A DNA stretch of 64,000 bases from Gonapodya prolifera JEL478 (lineage: Eukaryota > Monoblepharomycota > Monoblepharidomycetes > Monoblepharidales > Gonapodyaceae). The first letter of the stretch is position 1. Each line of letters opens with the position of its first letter. The stretch is taken from assembly GCA_001574975.1 (NCBI GenBank), contig KQ965736.1, forward strand, positions 251,725 to 315,724. The letters run 5' to 3'. The notes beneath the pieces are model-generated. The model worked only from the letters and a program-made list of their open reading frames with translations. It had not been told where the DNA came from and ran no database searches. The translations under genes were made by a program, and so were the position numbers. Below are positions 26,251-36,905 of the stretch, one piece after another.

Positions 26251-27396
26251 TGGGAGGTCGACACCTCGAGGTGATCTGTGGCGAATCTCGAGAAAATCGC
26301 GCGGTCTAGAATAAAACCTCGATCAAAAACGCGCCCCTTGTGACCGTGATGCCGTCTGCGGATCACGTAATGCAGGCGAAATTGTGCTCAGTTACCCCCG
26401 TCAACCACTGCGCGCGCCCGTGCGCGTGCAGCACAACAACGTTAAAGCTTCCTGTCGCGATGTGAGTTCCGACGTGGCACCGCTTTTCCCCCGCACACGC
26501 GCCCTCCATCCGCACTTGGACACGTGGCGGGGGGTGGGGGGGGGGTGGGGGTGGGGACATAATCGATGGATAGTTTTTTTGGTGACGTACTGTTTTATGA
26601 CGATTACGAAACAACCAACACCCCCCCAAATCTGCTATTGGAAAAAAAAGGACGGGACAAGAGTGCGTTGACGTTGAAGGAATTCTTGCGTCGGATTGCC
26701 GGATAGTGAACGTCGCGCGAATGTCATATACCTTGTTCTTGCTCTGTTGCAGAATCAAAAACAGCCGGCTCCACAGATGGGCAATAGCGCTCAGGACGAT
26801 TATGGAAAATGCGCGACCTAAGATGAAGAGCGTGATGAGGAAGAAACTAGGGGTTTTTCTCTGGTTGTGAGTACATCGGTAGGGACATCCTCTACGAAAG
26901 CTTTGTAATCGCTGAAGACGATATCCCCTTTCTCAGATTTCCTCTTCCATCGGCACTCTTTGCCAGCCATGGTGCTACCTGTGGATCAAATGTGGATCAA
27001 TCGACGATGAAAAAAGACACGTCGATATCAATTCTGGCATGCACCGTTTCTTTTCTTCCGACCGTCGGTCACTTCCGCAAAAATGAAACCGAGCGAATTT
27101 TTTCCGAAGGTGCTCGGCGCCATTACGTCGTTCATTTTTTTGGCAAGCGGTTCGACCAACCCCCGACCGCCACGCTCAATTCATTATCGATATTGTTCCG
27201 CGTACCCTAGGGGAACGTAATGCAACCGAAATGAAAGGGGGATGGAAGGTACAGTTATATGAAATCTACCAGGTAACCAGGTAACACTTGTTTTGCCAGG
27301 TACGATGCCTCCCACGGCGCTTTTTCGCGGACACTTTAAAAAGTGGACCGACTCTCGCTAAGATCCCGCAGACTCCACCCACCGACCGACGGCGCG
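26251..27396. other. Intergenic, promoter side of the transporter gene
   Basis: No gene is supported. Notable are a G-rich run near 26529-26550 and an AT-rich TTTAAAAAG element about 60 nt upstream of the transporter start codon. Confidence 0.5.
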
Positions 27397-29719
27397 ATGA
27401 AGCACGGATACGCTGCCGGAGTCGCACTGACGTGCGCATTTGGAGGATTCTTGTTCGGGTGAGCGTCGGCTGAGCGCGGGAAGCCGTGCGGGGATTATGA
27501 TCGCCCGTGTCCGAGACACTAATTTCCATTCGATCCACGCTAGATATGAGCAGGGTATCATGAAGTATGTGTCGCCCCCATGTTTTGTTTCGCCAAGTTC
27601 CGTTCTGAGCATTTGTCCCTGCTGTCACTTGCAGCCAAGTGCTCAACATGGATGCGTGAGTTTTTGTCAACTTCACCCCTCAACAATGATGAAATAAATG
27701 ACACCCGACCTGTTTTTATCATAGCTACCGCGTCTTCTTCACCCTGTCGACATACAAAGCCGACGGCACGCTGGCTAATACGGGCAACGCCAACGACACC
27801 TCCGGATGGCTCACATCTATTTTCTTGCTCGGATGCATTCCAGGAGCTTTCTCCGTGTCTTACGTCTCGGGTGAGCTTGAACCCCTCCACGATCCCTCAA
27901 CCTACCTGCCGACACACATCCACAGAATACCTCAACGGCCGCAAGAACGCTATCTTCGGTGCATCCATCTTCTTCCTCATCGGTGCCATTATCCAAACTG
28001 CCGCCAACGGTGTTAGCATGTTCTACGCCGGCCGATTCATCGGAGGCATGGGAACCGGATGTCTCACGGGTGCCGTGCCCCTGTACATCGCCGAGTGCGC
28101 ACCCACAGTCATCCGTGGACGGATCGGAACGCTCTGGCAGTTCATGATTGTCACGGGTATCATGGTTTCTAACGTACGTGGCCCTTGTGCGATTGCATTA
28201 TCGCGCTTTCATTCATGCTTCATTTCGATGTTGTACCAATGAAAGATTATCAACGCCATTCTCATCTCGGTTATGGACCAGCGCAGCGACTCCATCTGGA
28301 GGGTCGCCTTCGGTATCCAGGTGCGTGCCACGTTGGCCCCCAATAATGCGAGCGACCACTTCACCAATTCCGAAACCACCAGATCCTCCCCGTGCTCTTC
28401 CTCATTGCCGCCCTGTTCGTCCTCCCCGAAACCCCGCGCTTCCTTCTCTCCAAAGGCAAAGACGCAGAAGCCAAGAAAATCATGGCGCGTCTCAACGGCG
28501 AGGACATCGACTCTAAATGGGTGGCGCGAGAGTTCGCAGAGGTCAAGGAAAACATTGAACTCGAGCGGCACATGCCCAAGGCCTCGTGGTACGAGATGGT
28601 CACCCTCCCCATCCGCCCCAGGTCGTTTGCCTCGTTCGGGCTGTTGCTGTTCCAGCAGATGTCGGGTGTCAACGCCATCAACTACTACTCGTCGTCACTG
28701 TTCATCGGAATGGGTATCTCCAAGGACCTGTAAGTCTCCAAAGTTTCGGTTTGGATGCCCACATGATGATCAATCACTTCCCACCCTGCACTCCAGCTCC
28801 ACCAAACTCATCACGGTCCTCCAATCCGTCCTCAAAGTGATCTTCACCGGTCCCGCCATCTACGCCATCGACAAGGTCGGCCGGCGGTTCCTCCTCTTCG
28901 TCGGCGGTGCCGGCATGACGATTGCCTGCTGGTCTCTCGTCCTGTGGGTGGGCCTGTTCAACGCGACCCAGATCACAAACGCCAGCGGAGCGCTTGTCGC
29001 CGATCCGGATTCGGTCAAGGGAAAGGCGTTTGGTGCTATGGGTGTGCTGTGCATTTGTGAGTTTGGAGTTCGGGGCGCGGACCTGTGTGGCGTGGTGCTG
29101 AAAATTCTCTCTCTCTCTCTCTTTTTTTATTTTATTTTATTTTTTTTGGAAAGACTTTTTCATTATCTCGTTTGCGTTCTCGTGGGGTCCCGTTTGCTGG
29201 GTGTACATCGGCGAGACTTGTGAGTAGGACAGGTTGGGTCTCTTCTTTCGCAAACTTTTTTTTGACAAACCTCCATGCAGTCCCTCTCCGTGCCCGTGGA
29301 AAGGGTGCTGCCATCGGAGCCACGAGCAACTGGATGTGAGTCAGCTCCGTGTTATTTCAAAGTGTTCGGGTACTGACGTCGATCTATACCTAGTTTTAAC
29401 TTCATCGTCGTCAAATTCTGGCCCTACGCCGGCGGACTCGGAAGCTGGCAGTACGCCATTTTCGGTGTCACCACGCTCCTGTCGCACGTGTTTGTGTACT
29501 TCTTCGTGCCCGAGAGTGAGTTTGTGCTATCGCACCCATATGTGGTTCATGTCATTCTTACACGTACCATTTACAGCCAAGGGCAAGTCACTGGAAGAGA
29601 TGGACGAAGTGTTTGGATACGCCGCCATCACGGAGGAGGAACGAAAAATCATGGCCGAGATGAAGGCCAAGAAGGAGGCTGTCGAGCTCGCCAAGGCCGA
29701 CGCCAAACCCGAGGCGTAG
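27397..29719 (+). CDS. MFS sugar transporter (hexose transporter family)
   Basis: Twelve exons sum to 1,566 nt (521 residues), the normal size for a 12-helix sugar porter that moves hexoses across the plasma membrane. Family signatures in order: GGFLFGYEQGIM in helix 1, EYLNGRKNAIFG (loop 2-3), VPLYIAECAP, LPETPRFLLSKGK, QQMSGVNAINYYSS (helix 7), DKVGRRF, SWGPVCWVYIGE, FPLRARGKGAA and the C-terminal ETKGKSLEEMDEVFG-type motif. Exons 2 and 3 (27544-27564, 27635-27655) are 21 nt each and encode the start of the first extracellular loop. The other exons are 27397-27458, 27725-27870, 27926-28173, 28246-28320, 28383-28729, 28797-29056, 29154-29219, 29281-29335, 29394-29515 and 29577-29719. The substrate is inferred from family only. 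Confidence 0.93.
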
Positions 29720-30029
29720 ATGTGTTTTGGTGATGGGGCAGCGACGTGAATTTAATGTTGTTGTTGTAGATAAATACATATGTCTTGCGTCTAGTATTCT
29801 CGCCTCGCCAGATTTGTGTAAGCAGTACCGGAAGGGTGAGGGAACACTTTGGACCACCACAAAGCGCTCGGTGCATCGGGCATCTGCTCACTGCTGAGAT
29901 AAATTCATTGAGAGTGCTGTAATTGAATAATCATTCCAAATTGGTCAGCCGGAGAAAATACTTGTGATATGAGGCACCAAGGCCACAGTGCCGTAGGTAG
30001 CAGATTCGCCGGGCACACTTTAGAGCGAG

Positions 30030-30607
30030 ATGCCCGACACGTTACACCACGACGAGGGTGTCACCGGACGCTCCCGCGGACTCGCCAGCGTCTGCATGCT
30101 GCTGGCGATCGCCGCGCTGCTCTCTCCGCCCTCCTCATCGTGCGTGGCTCAAACTCACACCATCGCCCATCAAGGATTATTTAACGAAATTCCTTCTCAA
30201 ATTAAAGCACAGTACTCCCCATCACCGGATTGCGAATTCGTCGAGGTGCTCTTCGACCAATCCCAGAAAAACGTCACGTGGCCGCGTGGGTCATGCTGCT
30301 ATGAAGGACCCAACGAGGTCGTGTGTTATGGGCAACCCTTTTTCTGCACCGACGGGCGGATCATACAACTCTCTGCGTCCTCACTGAACCTCAGCGGCTC
30401 CATCCCGGCCTCCGTCGGGAACCTCACAATGGTGCGAACGATCGAACTCGGCTTCAACAAGCTGACGGGCCAGATCCCCATCGAGCTCATGCGCCTGCCC
30501 AAAACTGCACTTCCTCACCCTGTACAACAACCAGCTAAGCGGGCCCATCCCGGTCATTACATTCTATTTCTCCCCTCTCACGTGTAATGATGTACTTTAC
30601 GGGTAGA
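30030..30607 (+). pseudogene. 5' part of an extracellular LRR protein, frameshifted
   Basis: The ORF starts with a hydrophobic leader, then has a Cys-containing cap (GSCCYEGPNEVVCYG) and plant-type leucine-rich repeats (LNLSGSIPASVGNL, FNKLTGQIPIELMRL). Near 30502 one extra A in a run of four shifts the frame. The next repeat continues in another frame as LHFLTLYNNQLSGPIP. Nothing further of the protein follows on this strand. It may be a true lesion or a homopolymer error. The missing repeats may be those found in inverted orientation just downstream. Confidence 0.6.
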
Positions 30608-30718
30608 CCAATAATTATGTGATTAAAGTAGCAGTGGAAGCAGTACAACGCACCCCACGATCGCGGATCTCCACCACGTCGTCGCCCACAAGAGAGTGTT
30701 CGCGGCCGCTCCACCGCT

Positions 30719-31190
30719 CTAGCCTGCAGACGCAAAAGCACCAGACGGCGTCGTCGTGGCAGTGGCGAGCGGGGCAGTGCCAGTCGTGGTGGTCGCTCCG
30801 GTCGACGCCCCACCTGCGCCTCCCACTGAAGATGTGGGTGTGGCGGCCGCCGCCACCCCGGCTAAGCACACCGCGGGGAGAGTCGAGGTTGGGATCGGTG
30901 TGGCGCCGCACGAGGACGGTGGTCCGAAGCACCGAGGCACCCTCAGGAGACACATTGTCCCGCTCCAGTCCGGAAGAGGGCCCGTGAGGAGGTTGTGATC
31001 AAGCTCAAGCGAACGCAGGACCGCGCCCGGCGGGATGGTGGGCCCGTGGCCCGTGAGGCGGTTGTAGGAGAGCCTGAGCGTGTCGAGGCCGAGGAGGGCC
31101 GTGAGCGGGGGCACGGGCACCGTGAGGGCGTTGAGGCCCAGGTCGATTTCGTATAATTTTTTTGTCTGGAACAGGTCCAACCTCGTAGAT
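30719..31190 (-). pseudogene. LRR fragment in opposite orientation to the upstream LRR gene part
   Basis: The minus strand reads LYEIDLGLNALTVPVPPL, LDTLRLSYNRLTG and LRSLELDHNLLTGPLPD, clear leucine-rich repeats of the same plant type as at 30030-30607. A Thr/Ala/Gly-rich stretch of the kind that precedes a membrane anchor follows. There is no signal peptide or first repeats upstream on this strand, because the next gene ends at 31282. It is read as the displaced 3' half of the LRR gene. Confidence 0.6.
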
Positions 31191-31281
31191 TGTTGAAACC
31201 CCCCACCATTGAATACTGCTCATACATGTTGTTATGTCGACCAAGACCTCTCCACCATACAACCACGCAAACACCACCCCG

Positions 31282-33486
31282 TCACCGCTTCCCCTCCCGC
31301 TCCTTCCGCGCCATAAGCTCCCTCTTCCAAGGCGGGATGTTGGCATCAGTCTCTTTGGCCGTGTCGGCGGGGGGTTTGGCCGTCTCGGTGGCACTTTTCG
31401 CGGCGTCGGCGCCTGCTCCTTTTCCGGGCCCGTCGGGTGCAGGAAGAGGTGGGAGGGTCGGCGTAGCTACCACCTTACCGGGGGCTGGGGCTGGGGCCGG
31501 AGTGGCAGTGGCGATGGGCTTGGGTGCCGGTGCTCCTCCAACTGCCGCAGACGGGCCAGATCCGGCTGTGCCCTTCACACCCACACCAACGCTCCCGCTG
31601 CCGACCACACCACCACCGCCGATCTTACCACGCTCCATACCCGCCTTCACCACATCCGCATCATTCCCTTCCACTGGCTTCCGCCCCCCGACTGCACCCG
31701 AAGCACCCTTAAGAGTCCCCGTAGGCGACGCGAGCGCTGTTGGTTTTGGCGGTGGGGCGGGCGCGGGCGCAAGCGCGGGTGTTGGTGCAGGTGCAAGTAC
31801 GGGCTGCGTGGGTGCGGGAGTAGTGCTGCCACTCGCGCCCTCCTTCCGCCTCGCCAGCTCCCTCTTCCACGCCGGCTCAGTCACCGGGGCATCCCGCGTG
31901 CTCGCGCACGAGACGTCTTGGCGCGGGACGGCGGCGCCTATGGGTGGTGTGGTGGGTGCGGGGGTTGAAACGGGCGGTGCAGTAGAAGTTGCTGTGGTTG
32001 ATGACGTTGTTGCGACTTTGACGGCTTCCGAGCCCACGCCAGCGCCCCGCGCGAGGTCCGTGCTTGTAGAGCCAGATACTGGAGTGGGCGTGGATTTGGG
32101 AGTGCCAGCCCGGGATTTCAGATCTCGTTTCCATGCCGGTTCGGTGTCTGTTGCTTGCACCTGCGGCTGCACCAGTGTCAGAGCCTGTGCCTGTACCGGT
32201 CCCTTGGTGGCCCCCACTGCCATATCCGTCTGTTTAGTACCGCCCTGTAACTTATCCTTTGTTACTCCCACATCACTTGTAGCGACCTGCGCTTTGTCCC
32301 GCAATTCCACCGTATCGTTCTTTCCCACCTTCCCAGCCCCAGATGTTGCACCAGCCGCGCTCCCAGTTGCAGATTGTTCCTTGACTTCTTTTGCCTCCCT
32401 TGCAGCTCTCAGATCGCGCTTCCACTGCGGCTCGTTGTCCGGTGCGGGCGGCTTGACCTCTTGTGCCGGGGCACCCACCACACCTCCATTGGAAGGTGGA
32501 CCGGGAGAGTCTTTCACGCCTTCCTCCTTCCCACCTCCGGATTTCGCGTCCAGCATGGCCCCCGCTTCAACATCCACTTGACTCCCCTCCCCGTCCATTT
32601 CCCCGCCAGCGAGTCCCGTGCCGACCCCCGCGCGGAGTTTCGAGCCGAGCGCGGCGATCCATTTACGGTCTGGACGGTATGCGGATGGTGACTGTGTGTA
32701 CCGGGTCGTGTGGGCTTCTGCTCGTGCTTGAGGTGAGAAAGACTTCTCCTTACCTCGCTGTCCGCCCCAGTTTCCTGCCCCACTCCCTCCCCGACGCCCG
32801 CGCTTGTCGATCTCGACCCTGCGTCAAGTGCGGGCGCCGAGGTGGGTGTCGTTGCCATTGCCGTTCCCACACCTCCCGCCGTCGCCGCCGACGCCGGTGC
32901 GGGCGTGGGCGGAACACCTCCGCCGCCACCGAATCGTTTCGGAGCAAGCGGAACCGGCGTCGGAATCCCAGTGCCGGCTGTGGGCGCACAAGAGGGTGGA
33001 GTGGTGGCGGTCAAAGTGGCGGTGGACGGAGCAGCCGAGTTGTTTCCCCCCCGTGTGAGCGCCAGCGCCGGCCCAAACACGCGGGGCGGTAGTGCTGCCG
33101 CCGGGTCTGGTCCTTGTCCCGTACCCGCTGCGACGGTCCCCAACGCACACTCCGAAGTTGGGGGCGGTCGGGGGTCGTCGGTGGGTATGGACGAGGCCGA
33201 ATTGACGGGCGGAGAGGGCGCGGATGATGGGATGTGGGGGAGGGACGAGATTGATGTTGTTGGCGGTGCAGGGGCACCTGTGGGGCGAGAAAGGTGTTTC
33301 GGAAGAGCGGAGATCGGTTTTGATGCGGTTTGGGGTGGCTGCGGTTGTTGGTAGGTGGAGGAGGGAGGTTGCGGGGGTTGTGTGGGAGTGCCTGTGGGAG
33401 TGGAAGTGGGTTTGCCGGTGGAGGAGTCTGGAATGGAAGTGGGAGTGGGAGCGGGAGCGGGATTTGAACCAGAAGAAGACGAAGAA

Positions 33487-33521
<35 letters not shown>

Positions 33522-34586
33522 AGAAGAAGAAGGCGAGTCGCCCTGGTGCTTCGCGTTTCTGAGCCGACTGGCAAGGAAGGAGGCTGGAGATGATTTCGAG
33601 AGACCTTGCGCAGAGTCTGGACTGGCGGTGATGGTGGAAGCGGCTGTCGAGGCGGTCACTCGAGCAGCAGCAGCAGCAGCAGCAGCAAGAGCACTTGGAC
33701 TTGCAGTTGCAGTTGCAGGTGCAGGTGCAGGTGTGCCAGACACGGAAGAGTTGGAGTTGGTACTGGGAGCGGGAGCGGGAGCCGAGGCACCGTCCGGCAG
33801 CACATCGCCCATGCTCCGTGTTCGTGTCTTGACGCCGTCGAAGAAGGCGGGTAAGTTGCCCATGGATTTGTTTGACATCACGGCAACGGTCGGTGTCTTT
33901 TCCTGCTTCACCTGGACGTGATCTTCCTTCTTGATAGCCGATGAACTCCCCGCTGCCGCCGCTCCTGCACCGCCGGAAAGTAACTCGCACGACGCCGCGC
34001 GCGAGTTTGCTTGCGACCGACGCCGCTCCTGGGACGCCTTGAGTGCGCCTTGCAAGTCGGGCATCAGCGCCGAGAGGGCAGACGAGGAGGACGCGAGACG
34101 TTTGGCGGCTGTGAAGGGTGTTGGCACCGGAGCATCGTTCCTGGGTGGAGGCGATGCGGGACGTGCGCCTGCACTATGCCGCTTCATTTTCGCGTGTTGT
34201 TCGTCGTCCCCATCCTCCCCGTCGCTGTCGCCGTCTCCCAGCGCGGTCTCCGCCGCCCGCCGCTCCTCGACAGCCCGCGCGGCCATTGCGCGAATGTGTG
34301 CGTGCGAAGGCGGGCGTCGACCGCGCTGCCCCTTTGCGCGGGGTGGGCCCGCCCATGAGACGGCGCGGGAGTGGCCGTGTGTGGGAGATGCGGGGAGTGA
34401 GGAGGGCTGCTGCGTGGGGGGTGTGGGGAGCACAGCGGGTGTTGCAGGTGGCGTGGGTGCGAGTGCGGGTGTGGGAGTGAGTGCGTCTGGCGCAGGCGGC
34501 TGGGAAGAGGAGTCCGACGCAGAGGAGTCGGCGGGTGTGTCTGCCATCGCGAAGGGTGGGATGTGATGCCGGTGCAGTCCTTCCAA
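31282..34586 (-). CDS. Disordered Ser/Pro/Ala-rich protein with four WKR motifs
   Basis: Two exons (32667-34586 and 31282-32586) join in phase 0 to give about 1,074 residues; a second Met at 34547 is also possible. Most of the protein is low-complexity, with a poly-Ser run (encoded near 33476-33530), Ala and Pro runs and phospho-type Ser motifs. The C-terminal exon has four spaced copies of a short motif: EPQWKRDLRAAREAKE, EPAWKRDLKSR, EPAWKRELARRKE and IPPWKRELMARKERE. Similar P-x-WKR-x-L-x-x-K/R motifs occur in animal actin-associated proteins such as taperin and phostensin. A link to actin is only an inference from that likeness. No folded domain is recognised. Confidence 0.7.
33476..33530. 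repeat. GAA/GAAG microsatellite encoding poly-Ser on the minus strand
   Basis: A purine tract of GAA and GAG triplets on the plus strand is read in the WKR-motif gene as about 20 consecutive Ser codons (TCT/TCC). A CAG-type triplet run also lies near 33665-33690. Confidence 0.85.
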
Positions 34587-34809
34587 TGGCTCAGTCTACG
34601 TTCTCTTCCGCTCGCTGAGTAGTCTTGGTGAGACGGCGTACGCTCCTGCTGAAAGCGATTTGTCCGGGTTCGTGTGTGCGAAGTCATCGGCGAAGACGGG
34701 GTCGCACTAATTCACACAATCAACGCACACCCCGCGAGCTGCTCCCAATGCCTCTTTTCCCACCCCTGTTTCCACTCCTGTCATTAAAATTTCATCAAAT
34801 CACATACAA

Positions 34810-35662
34810 CTACAACTTGGCATTCTCATCAATCTTCGTATCCAAAACATACGCGTCCCCAACCTTGACCAACCGACCCGCAGTCGGAGTCGCGAAATGC
34901 GTCCCGATCACAAGCGTCGCGCCGTCGCTCCACCGTGCGAACGCTTCGTGTCGCGTTTGCCTTGCCTGGATTTCGCACGCGAGCGAGGTCGCAGAAGAAG
35001 GTGTGTCACGAAAGTGAAGATGGGGAAACAGAGGGACTCAAGTGTATGCACCTTTTCGGGGTCGCTGTCGAATCCGCTCGAGTACCCTGGCTCCGCAATC
35101 TGTACGGGCGTGTGTGTCATGTCTATGTTCCAGGTGCGGTGGTGGGTGTGGTAGCGCAATAATGGGGTGGAGTGTTTCAGAGCGGCAGTAAGGCAGAGCA
35201 GTGCGTCAGCAAGACAAGTGGCAGTCCATCGAGGGGAAGGGGGGGTGAGGGGTTGGGGGGGTGTTTCGGCAGTGCATTAGTTCAGTCCATCACCATCGAA
35301 TTTCAAATTTCGGAGACCTACCTCCCGTAATAACAGCCGTCTTCCCGCGCGACCTAATCCTCACGCTTACATGGCCTGGTGTGTGTCCCGTGGTGGGCTG
35401 GGCTCGGACACAAAATGAAGTGGATGGGTGCGGGTTTTAGCCGTTTAGGTTGCGTTGCAGTCATTCACTTCAGTTGAACGAGTCCCCCCCACACCCCAAA
35501 CCCCACCCTCCACTCCACGCACCTCCAACTGCACACACTCCCCCACCTTGCAATCCAGGGGCACGAGCTGCGCGAGCCCGGCGTCGTAGATGGGCTTGAC
35601 CGAGTCCGAAAAGATGTCGTCGCCGTCGGCGTAGGCCGTTTGGGACCTGGCGAGAGCCCGGG

Positions 35663-35696
<34 letters not shown>

Positions 35697-36671
35697 GAGA
35701 ATGAGAAAGGCGATCGACGTGCGCATGTGCAAAAGCGAAAGGGATCAAGGACGTACCAATGCTCGAACTCAGGCTTTGCGAACAAATACTTTGCGCTTCA
35801 ACAGACACCGCCACACAGACACATCAACACCCTCTTTCTCGGTGGTGCAGAGAAAGCCAAGAGGGAAAATCTCACTTGGGGAATGTCGGGACCCACTTCC
35901 CACCCACGAGCCGCGTGTTCCAGCCCACGTGGTCGACGTGGAGGTGTGTGCAGATGACGTGCGTTATGCTCTCGGGGGGGTACCTGGGTTGGCCGTTGGA
36001 CGAGGTCGTTCAGCCGGTGGGCGTGTTGGAGCTAAAACCACAAGAAAGGGAGAGGAGAGGGGAAAAGCTCACCCTGCCGCGTTCATTTTGGAAAGAAAGT
36101 CGGTTTGGAGGTTGTTCCAGCCCTTGTCTGTGTCACCACCACACCCAAACACGCTGTGAGTGTTGGCAACTCGGCACACCACCGCCGTCCTCGTGCAAGA
36201 GGAGACAGAAAAAAGCGCGACGTCTCACTGTGGCGTTTCTTGTCTGGTGGCGCGACAGTCAGTACGGAGACAACAGGAGCTCAAGGCACCCAAGGCGACG
36301 TACCGTTTCCAATGCACGTGTCGACCACTCTGCACCCGGCATTGCCCCATCATCAGCCTGCGGTCACACAAACCCAAACTCGACCACAACTCACATCCGC
36401 TCCTTGCCCGTGTCCACCACCAGCGCGTGAATTTTCTGCCTCATCATCCCCTTGTCCGTGACAAAGTGGTCGTAGAGCCACGGGTGGCGGTCGGCGATTT
36501 GGATGAGTTTCTTCTTGTCCACGTCGGGGAAGAGGAAGCGGGGAGATGTGCTGGGGCGGAACGTGAAGTTGGTTGCTGGAGGATGGGATCACAAACCGGC
36601 GACGATACTCACAGTGACTCGGATTCGGGAACGGACGTGATCCGGACATCGCCGATTGTCCAGCGCAGCAT
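34810..36671 (-). CDS. Metallo-beta-lactamase-fold hydrolase
   Basis: Ten exons sum to 870 nt (289 residues). The start MLRWTIGDVRITSVPE is typical of these MBL-fold hydrolases. The zinc-binding signature HxHxDH is present in ICTHLHVDHVGWNTRL, a further His lies in the TGHTPGHVSV segment, and a conserved PVQIAEPGYSSGFDSDPE and a closing VIGTHFATPTAGRL follow. The family hydrolyses esters, lactones or similar bonds using one or two metal ions; the substrate is unknown. No signal peptide is seen, so it is probably cytosolic. Exons: 36613-36671, 36395-36550, 36304-36329, 36073-36127, 35876-35983, 35757-35795, 35523-35646, 35322-35397, 35052-35122 and 34810-34965. Confidence 0.88.
35665..35692. 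repeat. (GT)n microsatellite in an intron of the MBL-fold gene
   Basis: About 14 GT units lie just upstream (on the minus coding strand) of the acceptor before exon 35523-35646, so they sit in or near the pyrimidine tract as (CA)n. Confidence 0.9.
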
Positions 36672-36905
36672 TCTGTACGTGTCGAGATGGGTGGAAAGAA
36701 AGAAGTGAAGTTTCGGATGGAGCAGACCGATCTCCGTGGCCTCGGCTCACCCGGCACCATTCTGGCCGATCCACCCTGCGAAATACCACTCGCTGCGCAG
36801 TAGCCGACCATTAGATGCAAATTCTGCAATGTATTATTTATGTCCGCACGCAATACACAACCACCTCTCCCACACAGACCTAATCTCCATACAATCCAAC
36901 ACACC

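Noticed and set aside
30626-30730. Possible vector or adapter sequence (a NotI-like GCGGCCGC and a TCTAG nearby)
   Set aside because: Only short resemblances; the surrounding bases do not match any polylinker or cDNA adapter that I can recognise.
31190-32581. 463-codon open frame on the plus strand
   Set aside because: It is antisense to the two-exon WKR-motif gene; its Ala/Gly/Val repeats mirror the low-complexity codons of the true strand.
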